Origin: Blastomussa wellsi
Taxonomy: Eukaryota; Cnidaria; Anthozoa; Scleractinia; Plerogyridae
Direction of reading: 5' to 3'
DNA length: 64,000 nt
NCBI GenBank assembly: GCA_947652115.1
Contig: OX393567.1
Coordinates: 2,092,114 to 2,156,113 of the forward strand
The notes beneath the pieces were generated by a model. The model was not told where the DNA came from, did not search any database, and saw nothing but the letters and a program-made list of their open reading frames with translations. The position numbers and the translations under genes are program-made. Below are positions 12,240-22,154 of this stretch, in pieces (the first letter of the stretch is position 1; each line of letters opens with the position of its first letter).

Positions 12240-12595
12240 GGGTTAGGCGGGATTTCCGCCGCTCTCTCGAGTCCGGTCCCTGTTAGGGGAGGAGCGCGGG
12301 CTCCGGTTCCAGAACAGCGGCTGGTAATTGAGCCTAGTAGAGGGTACTACTCAAGTTGTCGACTCAAGTTGTTGTTGTTGTAAAGGGGTCGTGTGAAAGA
12401 TCGCATTAAGAAATGTGGGCTTTTCTGGAGGTAGGGAAACCGGGAACCCGAAGAAAAACCCTCGTAGCAAGGACGAGAGCTAATAACTGACAAAGTCTAC
12501 CCTAATATAGCGCATGGTCCAGAAATCGAACCCAGGCCACACTGGTTGCAGCTGAAGCTAGCAGAGCACCTCAAAAACCGGGCCATCCCTTCTCT
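12240..12595 (-). mobile_element. tRNA-derived SINE, minus strand
   Basis: On the minus strand a tRNA-like head reads AGGGATGGCCCGG, then a B-box GGGTTCGATTTCTGG, then a body with GGTTTTTCTTCGGGTTCCC. The same order of B-box and body appears at 26136-26486. The 3' part, toward 12240, includes ACAACAACAACTTGAGTCG. Confidence 0.55.
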
Positions 12596-12599
12596 GCAA

Positions 12600-13980
12600 T
12601 TTTCCCTAAATTTCCCCTAATTTTTCAGACAGGCCCATAAATTATACTTAAACTTCTTCATGGATATGAGAAATTCACCTCGCTCACATTTTCAGGCTAT
12701 AAACCTAATCTAATCTGATCATTAGATGCAGGTGCGCAGAATTCTCCTGTTACCTCCAAGCCCTAGCCCCTTACCCAATTCCATCTCCACACCACCCCCG
12801 AAAGAATGTTCTGCAACCTTCGTTTTCTCTCCATCCCCAAGTCTATTGAATTACCCGGGTTTAATAAATATGATTCACGTTTCTAAGAAGAACGAAACTA
12901 GTCTAAAACATAAAATTTTAAATAAGTGGGTCCATATTCGATAGAACAAATTAATTTCAGTTATTCAACACGACATACAAACGTTTGTTAATTAAAGGCG
13001 AAAATAATGTAATCATATCTGTAAAGTGTCCTCGATTTAGATAAACTGGAAAATAATTTACGCTATAAATGAAAATCCACTGAGACAAAAAAAATATTTC
13101 AACGTAGTCCCTGTGGGTGAGCTGTTACGCACTCAGCATCGTTTATCGCATCAGAATATTTGACCCCATGGCCTGGATATCAAATTTTGTTGTTTATTAC
13201 TTTAACTTAATTCAGAACTTTATATCTGCTTTAATTTCTACCTCTTTCAACTTTCGAAACTGCCATTAGAGATCTACGTACAGTGTGTAAAGCAGTAACA
13301 TGATTTCCAGCCTAAAGGCAGGCTCTAAGATAAATGACAATTACTTTCATCTTTAAAACACCGGCTTCTAAGGCCTTTATTCTATGTGAAATTATTTAAT
13401 TTTATCACTTTTGTTTTGCATGGATTTTAAACTTTATTTTCTCTAAAATACCTACACAGTCATGGTATTGAGATTTTAGATTTCTGATACCATCATACTA
13501 CATGACACTACTTTAATAAAATACTATACAAAATATACTATTGTTTTTTTAGACTGGAAATCTGATCAAACTGTTCGTCCGAGCTTACTAAGAAGACACT
13601 CTGTTCACGTCAGAACTCAAAGTTGTATTCTGGTTAAATGTGCGAATAGTTATTCGAAATGAGTGAAATTAAACATTCATGATAGCGTATTACGTCAATA
13701 GAATAAATGTAGCGAAGCTGCGGAAGGAAACGAATCACGAAACCCCCATACATTATCCAAGCAGAATTTATCGCAAAAGTAACAGAAACTGTGATTGGGT
13801 TATTGTGTTAGCTGGGCAATTTTCTAACACTAAAACAATTTTGTACTTCTTTTGTTGCGCGGGATTCAACTGAGATATTCTCAGTGTAATTTGAGCCGAG
13901 TAATATCCTGCATGTCCTGAAACTTGGAGCAAACCCATTGGCTCTTTTGAATCGTGTTGCTGAGTTTGATACCGGAACCA
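12600..13980. other. Intergenic, no gene seen
   Basis: AT-rich with no supported exon. From about 13110 it resembles, inverted, the distal upstream DNA of paralogues A and B (TTATCGCATCAGAATATTTG near 13143), marking the outer edge of the third duplicated block. Confidence 0.45.
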
Positions 13981-14167
13981 AAGCTAGGAAGTCGTTGCTA
14001 ACAGCACGTGCACATTACAAACTTCAATACATTGTAAGAGATCGGATACTTTGTCAGAGAAACTGCATAGAAACCTGAAAGAGGATGAAAAGTTGTCCAG
14101 AATAAACTTGGCGGAGGAAGTAATTTTGGCCGAAACGAGGTAGTTCCCCTCTCCAGCTATTTTATCA

Positions 14168-14230
14168 AGCGCCTGAATCAGGACCGCTGAAAATTGTATT
14201 TAAGGGGACGTTACTTTACTCGACATCAGT
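14168..14230 (+). promoter_or_regulatory. Conserved core promoter of paralogue C
   Basis: GACCGCTGAAAATTG, then TATTTAAG (14197-14204), then GGGGAC and TTTACTCGACATCAG, match the blocks upstream of A and B. The first coding exon starts about 130 bp downstream. Confidence 0.6.
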
Positions 14231-14334
14231 CTTCAAATCTTATCACAGAACTCGAAGAACAGAGAACACAGATACAAGTTGAGAACATTTGTTAACTTTA
14301 GTAAAAGGCCACCAGCTCACGAAGAAAATAAGTC

Positions 14335-15185
14335 ATGAAGATTATTAAGGTAAGAATACGCTTTGGTTTTTTTTACTGTATAATTACTTTTTCTAAGTTT
14401 TCCAAATGCTCTTTTACTTTTTAAATCTAAAAGGTACCTAAAAGTAACTGATAATTGAAACCCATTTTTAAACTTCTTTTACAAGTAGAAATTGAAGAAC
14501 ACAGTCACAGGTTAACTGTTAAGATTTAGGTTTTAGAATATCAAATCTTTTTGCAGGTTGCCCGGCATAGATTTCCTCTTTTTCTTTTTCACTTCTAAGA
14601 ATTTAGTTCTTACATCAACACAATTTACTTTGATTGATGGTTTTCTATATTTTCGCCACCTGACTATTGACATTGTATTGATGTTGTTCAGAGAAGTTCA
14701 CTTTTGATCCTCGCCTGGGAATAATACATTGGTGTCTTAATTTCCCGCAGGTTTTTGTGGTCATTCTTGCTGTTTTCCTCTACCGCGGAAATGGGCGAGC
14801 TATCACGTCAACCGACAACGACAAAACTGAGAGAATGCTTGGTTTAGCAGAACCAGATTTACAAAGCCAAGAAGCACTGCAGTCTTTCACTGATGGTGTC
14901 AGCGGTGAATCTTCTCCCGAGGCCACTCCTGTGTGGAGACATAAGAGGTCTCTTGCAGACGAACCGAACTGTTACACTGGCAACGTCGGGACGATAAGAT
15001 TGAAGAATGGTAAAATCACAACATACCCAATTTGTAGAAAAGTTGCAAAACTCACGGCTTGTTCCAAGTCGATAAGCCCAAAGAACGGAAACAAGAGAAA
15101 ATGTGTGCCGTCAAATTCTATCACGGTCGAAGCAGCCAAAGGAATTGTAACGATTCCGACAACGTGCTCATGTGCTCCGCCATAA
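14335..15185 (+). CDS. Secreted six-cysteine precursor, paralogue C
   Basis: Two exons: 14335-14349 (MKIIK, donor GTAAGA) and 14751-15185 (acceptor TTTCCCGCAG), phase 0, 149 aa. Signal peptide (residues about 1-22), a prodomain shorter than in A and B by about 35 residues, WRHKRS site, and a mature domain with spacing C-x20-C-x8-C-x13-C-x20-C-x-C, ending CSCAPP. The mature part is Lys-rich and so more basic than A. It lies inverted relative to A and B, divergent from B. The shortened prodomain looks like an internal deletion that keeps frame. Neurotrophin/Spaetzle-like fold is a hypothesis from the cysteine pattern only. Confidence 0.75.
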
Positions 15186-15546
15186 AGTACATCATGACTG
15201 AAAAACTTTAACTCTACGTTAGGAACACAATGATGTCATATTGACATTATTAAAAACTGTATAAACAGTAGAAAGTATTCATCAGAGTATTTAAACGGCA
15301 GAAGCTGAGCTTCTGTGCCATTGTTTATAATTTAATTTATTTATTTATTTATCACAATTTAGGCAAGAAATGCGAGTGCAGTATTAACGATCATTATAGT
15401 TCTTTAAAAATAAAGAAGGCAAATGTAAGTTTTGTCAAGTCTATTCGGTTGGACACGATTCTGATCGAGTCATTTTGGTTGAGAGAGGAAGGATTAATAA
15501 TTGTTTAACCAATCGTGTCGCGATATTTAAGTATTTTTGGTGGAGA

Positions 15547-15552
15547 AATAAA
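15547..15552 (+). promoter_or_regulatory. Possible polyadenylation signal for paralogue C
   Basis: AATAAA about 360 bp after the stop codon. An earlier candidate lies near 15407. Which is used cannot be told from sequence. Confidence 0.4.
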
Positions 15553-15674
15553 GTATTTATATTGCTGAAGCTGTTGACCTGCGTTCGATTTCATGTTATT
15601 TGCATTTAATGAAAACAAAAACCACCATTTGTTTATTGAGATTCAATTTCTGTGGTGTGATCCAGAGCTGCTGA

Positions 15675-15735
15675 AAATGGGAGTGGGGTAAGGTGGGGGA
15701 AGGGGGGTGGGGAGGGTGGGTGTGAGAGAAGGGTA
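15675..15735 (+). repeat. G-rich tract with G-quadruplex potential
   Basis: The plus strand has several closely spaced runs of three or more G (GGTGGGGGAAGGGGGGTGGGG). The overlapping minus-strand Pro/His-rich frames arise from this bias and are not called as genes. Confidence 0.55.
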
Positions 15736-15884
15736 GCAAAGTGAAGATGTCCCCTTTTTGCTCGGAAAGGTGATGGTGGAAGGGAGGGGGTCTTACGTTG
15801 ACCTTCACTTCCCGTAATTCCCCGATGGTTTTGCAGGGGTCGCCAGGGTTCTCCCAACCCATAAGCAAGACAAGACCATTGTTG

Positions 15885-16205
15885 TCCCCATAGCCCTTTT
15901 CGTTTCTCTAAGCCGACAGGGCCCGACCTTTGCACGAAAAACGAAGGGCTCTGGGGACATAGCATTTTCAAATAAATTCGATTTTTTCATTTGCTGGTTG
16001 AGAACAGAGAAAACTTAAACGGAAGTCAAAATGCTCACCGGCTGCCACATTGCAGCACACAGCATGTAGAAACATCAATATTACATACATAAAGTCCGAA
16101 AGTCCAGAATCAAGAACTGGAAATCTATGTCCCCAGAGCCCTTCGTTTCTCGTGCCAAGGCCCCACCGGCTAAGAGAAACGAAAAGGGCTACGGGGACGA
16201 GAATG
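15885..16205. mobile_element. Foldback/MITE-like element just upstream of APIP
   Basis: Arms of about 75-80 bp at 15888-15962 and 16129-16202 are inverted copies (GTCCCCATAGCCCTTTTCGT at the left outer end; inner ends GGGCTCTGGGGACATAG). The interior is shared with 11425-11690. The right end lies about 45 bp before the APIP start codon, so the element occupies the likely promoter or 5'UTR. It encodes nothing evident. Confidence 0.75.
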
Positions 16206-16247
16206 GTAGAGGTGACGCGTCAGCCCTGGGGCTAGTTGAAAACAGCA

Positions 16248-19200
16248 ATGGCGAAAAGATCAACTTCAGTCGAGTCTTCTTCAGTCGAATGTTCTGAATA
16301 TTCTAAGGTAAGTAACCACAAGTTTACTGCGTGAAATTCCAAGTTTTCGCAGTTTCGGATCTGTTCAGGTGAAACATTGTTTGCTCTTTGGCATTGATTT
16401 GTTACTGTGCATTTCATTTTCTTCCGGCAGATTTTAAAATTATAGAATTTGGTTTTCTCAACTGGGTTGATAATGTCAATTGGCCACCGTAAAGAGATTC
16501 AAGTGCTGACGTTTCGAGCGTTAGCCCTTCGTCGGAGCGAATCGGCTAACGCTCGAAACGTCAGCACTTGAATCTCTTTACGGTGGCCAATTGACATTAT
16601 CAACCCAGTTGATAAAACCAAATTATATTGGGCTAAACTTCAGAATACCCGTCCACTTTTAAGCATTGTTAATTTACTGCTCCCGTGGTCCCGCAGTCGC
16701 GTCTTCGAATATACTTCAAATAAACATTCCCTACCGTCATCAGCTGCTCCCGCAGTCCCGCAGTCCTTCAGTCGTCATATACTTCATATAACCATTCCGT
16801 ACCGTCATCACGAAATGTACGTTCGTTTCTATGAGCGAAATACGCAAACATGCTTGGCCATTATGTAGCACGCTAAACGACAACCCAAACACGTTAACAA
16901 CATGATTATTCTTCGTTCTAAAAACTGTAAAACCCCAACCCTTTTTTTTTAATAGCGAATACGCAAACATGCTTAACACAATGTAAGTAGGCATATTGTA
17001 GGTCGCTGCGCCCATAACAGCGCTATATGCCTTTGACGCGCATGTCGAACAAGAGCTCAAACAGAGGAAATTTTCCAATGGTGCGTGTTTCCTTACCAAA
17101 GTAAAAATAACAACAAATATGTAATTATTCCATGGTTTGCTTTATTTTAACACACTACACAGACCTCATATCTCAACTCAACGTATTAGCTAAACTGCTA
17201 GTTGCGTAACTTACAAATTTCATACGCGCTGGTATTTTCACACTATAAATAAAACACTTACACGAAAGAAGCTTTTAACAGAAAAACATGCCAATTCGGC
17301 TAGTTGCGTAACTTACAAATTTCATACGCGCTGGTATTTTCACACTATGAATAAAACACTTACACGGAAGAAGCTTTTAACAGAAAAACATGCCAATTCG
17401 CTGTTCAACAATGTCTGGTTTGTTTTCCTCGCCGTATAACAATAATGACTTATTTTACCATAGTTGTTGCATATATTTGTCTAACGTCCTTTAAAAAAAC
17501 CTCGAACAAGTCTTCGTTTCTGTGCGTGTACCGCCAAATGAATTCAGCTAAATAAGTCGAAAAAAGATGTTTCCTAACACCAAATGTAGGAAGTTTGCAT
17601 TTCGCGTGCCTCCAATGTCCTTCAATTTTATTTGTGTTGTCACCGTCTTCGTTCACAAATTCAACTGAGTGATTCACAGTTCGGTGTTCATAACCATGCT
17701 TCTCAAGATTGCAATATGCTTTCCAGCAATCGGAAACAATTATTGTTCCTGGAGCGATCCATTTTTGAATGATCGGAAGTAATGTTCCTTCGTCTCGTTT
17801 CTCCACTGCCACCAGAAAACATTTCCTACTGTCCTGCTCAATTCCGCCGAAAACCCATTGGCCTTCTACATGATGGCCTCGATGGTATTTTCTTTTTCCA
17901 AACTTACTTTCGTCGATCTGTACGATCTTTCCTTCTCCCCCAAGTATCTCGCTGTTTTCAAGAAGACTGATCTCGCACACTTCACGACAAAAGCTATCCC
18001 AGTCGACACCAGTGCTTTCGCCAAGTCCCAACTCGTGTTTAATCTGAACCTGATCCAGGTCTTGGCACCACCAATATGTCAACTTGAGAACCTCCTCCAA
18101 AGTCATTTTGCTTTTTTCGAACCAGCTGCCTTTCCTGATCGATATCTCGGTTTTGTGCCTTTTGTTATTTTCTTGAAGTCTGCATCCCCACTTCCAACCA
18201 TCGGATCGGTCCTCGCATTTTGTCAAAGTCATATTTTCATTGCACAGGGGACACAGACGTCCCCGGGCAATCAACCCTTTAGCCATCAACCAGTCAACCA
18301 GCATTTCCTTTTCTTGCATTCGGGCTACCAGATCGTCGTATCGCCACTTTTTATGCTCGCAGTTGCGCCCATAACTCCCTCTCAAAGAACTACCGCATTG
18401 CGTTGCGCGGTCTTCCTTAAGAGCTTCTATGGGAGACTGACTAACAGTACTAACTTTTGGCTGCCGTTTCAATCCTATTGCAACTTGGACTCCTTTATCT
18501 TCCATACTTCTGAATAATTCCAACCACGCTATGTATCAACTCTTTAGTCCAGTTTACTGATCTCTTTTCAATTAAAACTCCCATCCATATAAATCGCACG
18601 ATATGCAAATTCATGTTAACGGTTACTTTTCCTTACCGCCGTCCTATAATTATTGCTAATCTCAACCTTCTTTTACAATAGATATCTCACCTCTTTATTA
18701 CTATTAAAAGAAATTAGCTTTCTGACTATTATCTATGATTTTACTAGCGCACTACCTCTTCCGCGGTAGTTAACCTTGAACAATAAAAGATAGAGTAAAC
18801 GATAGGGAAACACCGAATATCCGCTCAATCACAAATTCAGCAATATCAATATACAGACAACCAATTTAGCGACTTACACCGACCGGCTTGATGATAAGTA
18901 AGTATGACGTGAAAACCTCAAACTTATTGTTTGGTTAACAATGCGATTTAAAGTAACTGATTAATACGAGTTTCTATTTGCATTTGATTCAACTATATCC
19001 TTTGTCTTTCATAACCATTCGAGATCGATGCAACAATTCCTTTTAAAAGCACGCCTGCCTTTTCATTGGTCAATAATTAAATCTTAATTTGCAGAATCTT
19101 TGTATTACAGCTTACATCCACCGACTCTGTTACACTCCACATCTTCCCCCGGTCGCGGTCAAAAGTATTTTTTTTCCAAGCGTTTCAAAATGTATGCGCT

Positions 19201-22107
19201 TTCTAAACTCAACAAACAGAACGAACAAACCTGGGTTAATTTGCAGAAGAGACTTAACGAAGTGCAGTTTCAGTATCGCAGTCTGTTTACTACGGCAGAA
19301 GTTCACAACTTCGTGAAAAACAAATCGCTTGCAGTAGGTAGCTGCGAAGGATATTTTATCCCATCGCTGTTAACAACAACGGCATATGTTCTTGCGGCCA
19401 ATCAAGCAACCGTGCAAACCTTGACCCACAGTCAACCACTGAACATCTCTACAATCTTTGTTGGCTATCCAGGAACAGGTAAAATATTTTGTAATACATT
19501 GGAAGCCCTGTTTTCTATTCGCTAATGTCTTCAACTCTTTATCATTTAGAAAAAAAACTGCCCCCTATTGCATGCCGTACGATTGTGTATAGCGAAATTT
19601 TCCAACGTTTTTAACTCTCTTCTTGCAGGAAAATCTTCCGCCATCCAATACGCGGCTCAGGATCCACTAGAGCATTTAGACCTGACCACATCAATCATCA
19701 GCAAGACAACTTCCTCCGGGCTGACCAAAATTCTGGCAACGCAGCAAAAAGGCCTTATGCTTTCGCCTGAAGTGTTCGATGTGCTGAACAAACTAATGAA
19801 GTCAGATGAAGAAAACGCTACCGGTGATATTCAGTTGCTGTGCAAGCTATTTTCAGGAGAACGTTGTGCGTACCATTATTCCACAGAAGAGAGCCGCATA
19901 ATTCCTGCGAACACTCCATTCAGCATTCTAGGATCGACGCAGCTACTGAATGCCGCTAACTTAATCGCCAAAATGGATCACAGCCATGGCCTGGTTGATA
20001 GGATGTTGTTCGCCATCCCACTGGCATTAAGACCTACACTAACCCAGATGGAGAGCGCCACGCAACAGCTCTCAACTGAGGTAGTCGAGGACTTCAACGA
20101 GTGCTTCGAAAACATCGCTAAAACCTCCCTGCAACTACGATTCTACTTTAGCGAAGAAGCGCAAGCAATTCTGAGGGAGAACACTGATCAGTTTGTTTCT
20201 GATGTGAATGACGCCATAAGAGAAGGAAAGGTTCCTCCAAAGTCTAAACTACCGGAGCTACTACCCAGAATGGCAACGGCACTGCACGTGTTCGAACACG
20301 CAATGAAGCAACTTTTAGCGGGTGTCCCGGCCACATCCCCACCGACGCAAATTGAGAAGGCCACTCTAGAGAGAGCAACGGACTTTGTTAACCATCTAGA
20401 GAGTCAGAAGAGCATTTTATGCAACGTAAGTGGAAATACATTTACTGTGCAATTTTGTTTTAAAATGCTAGCAGACTTTGGAATAATCCCCGCCTACGCC
20501 TGGTATTTTACTTTTACTTTCACTTTTAGTTAGACTTAGAACAGCCCCTCGTTTTTTTTAGTGCGTACAGCGTGATACAAAAGCAAGCGCGCGAAGATAT
20601 TCGTGTCACGCTCGACAGACTGAAAACAGACAGGCTACTCTAATCTAAATTTCCATTTCTGTTGCCTTCAATTAAGTTTATCCTTTACGCTAATACCTGT
20701 TATCTTCGCCAAACTTTGAATCATTATAACATTGGTCATATTAATTTCAGTTCCTGAAGGAGTTAACAAACACCGCCTGCGACAAAACTGTGGACCAGCC
20801 CACCATACAAACCATCAGAGACCAGGTTCTTCTTGCTCAGGGACCAGTAGTAACATTCCGAAGTTTTAAGCATGGTAAGAGATCCAACAAGCACATCGCT
20901 GAAGCTGAATATACCAGCGCAACCAGGTCATTGGAAGAAGACGGATTTGGAAGACTGATCGAGTTTACGGTTCCCAGAGCTCGCGGAAACTGTAAGGTGT
21001 TCATTAAATCCAAGCCAAACCCATGGCCATCGACCACTGCTGTCAGTGACAACGAGTTTGATAATGCGTTCAACAGAGGCATTCATAGTGACATTTCGGC
21101 TCCTATGAGAGCTTATTTACAAAACAACAACTTTCTTTCATAAGTACATAATCATATACTTCAATTATCTTTGAACTGCGTTATGATTACTTAAATATGA
21201 CAATCATTACTGATGAAGTGATATAGTATAAAGGCAAATCGCTCCGTTTGACTCTGTAGCTATCAACCATTTCCACTTCAATAAGTAAGCGGAAAAGCCA
21301 ATCGAATAATTTGAAACTTGACTGATTAAGTATTTTCAATTCGAACAATCATTTGTTGACAACAAACACATATGGTGACAAGCGCGTAGCTGCATTTCTA
21401 TGACCATGTAATTCTTTTTTCATTTCGAAATATTAAGCTCAAGTTTGGAAATGTACTTGATGTCTTTCAATTAAGTTGATGTTTCTCTGTTTATTAAAGA
21501 AATAAACCATGTCATTCGTACACAAAACCGTTTATAATTATTCGACTTCGGGAGTGCGGGACTGCGGGAGCGGTAGTTCTACTGGTCTCAATATCATTAT
21601 TCCTCCACCACGGGAGTGCGGGACTGCGGGAGCAGTAGTTGTACTGGTCTCAATATGATAATTCCTCCACCTCGGGAGTGCGGGACTGCGGGAGCGGCAG
21701 TTGTACTAATCCCACTTTAATTAATCGTTCAGTTCGGGAGTGCGGGAGTGCGGGAGCGGTAGTCTTACTAGTCCAAATATAATTATTCCTCCACTTCGTG
21801 AGGGCGGGACTGCGGGAGCGGCAGTTGTACTACTCCCACTTTAATTAATCGTTCAGTTCGGGAGTGCGGGAGCGGTATCCTTACTAGTCCAAATACAATT
21901 ATTCCTCCACTTAGGGAGTGCGGGAGTGCGGGAGCGGTAGTCTTACCGGTCCCCATATAATTAAATCCACACTTCGAGAGTGAGGTAATGTTGGAGCGAT
22001 AACCAGAATCGCTCATAACAGTGCCACTGCGGGACCACGGGAGCAGTAAATTAATCATGCTTAAAAAGTGGACGGGTATTCTGAAGTTGCTCCTTATATT
22101 GTTATAC

Positions 22108-22154
<47 letters not shown>

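Larger units (their letters stand above)
16631..22093 (-). mobile_element. Merlin-type DNA transposon with DUF3987-like passenger, 5463 bp
   Basis: Bounded by inverted repeats of about 67-69 bp (16631-16697 and 22025-22093; left end GGCTAAACTTCAGAATACCC) and an 8-bp duplication TTATATTG. Inside: subterminal repeat units on both ends, a DDE transposase (17450-18505, minus), a divergent three-exon DUF3987-like gene (19190-21143, plus), a 102-bp tandem duplication and a G-rich repeat array. ISXO2/IS1595-type transposases define the eukaryotic Merlin superfamily, in which elements usually carry only the transposase. The coding regions look intact, so the element may be young or still active. It sits inside APIP intron 1. 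Confidence 0.85.

Noticed and set aside
15596..15990. Overlapping Pro/His-rich minus-strand frames
   Set aside because: Explained by G-rich composition and by the foldback element; mutually overlapping frames with no domain.
17858..18517. 219-codon plus-strand frame
   Set aside because: Lies entirely antisense to the transposase, whose catalytic motifs are clear; shadow frame.
19190..21143. Bacterial contamination or misassembly as source of the DUF3987-like gene
   Set aside because: Two in-phase spliceosomal introns and placement inside terminal repeats with an 8-bp duplication in an animal gene make this unlikely.
21548..22045. CRISPR-like regular repeats
   Set aside because: Animal nuclear DNA; the units are subterminal transposon repeats with similar, not unique, spacers and inverted partners at the other end.
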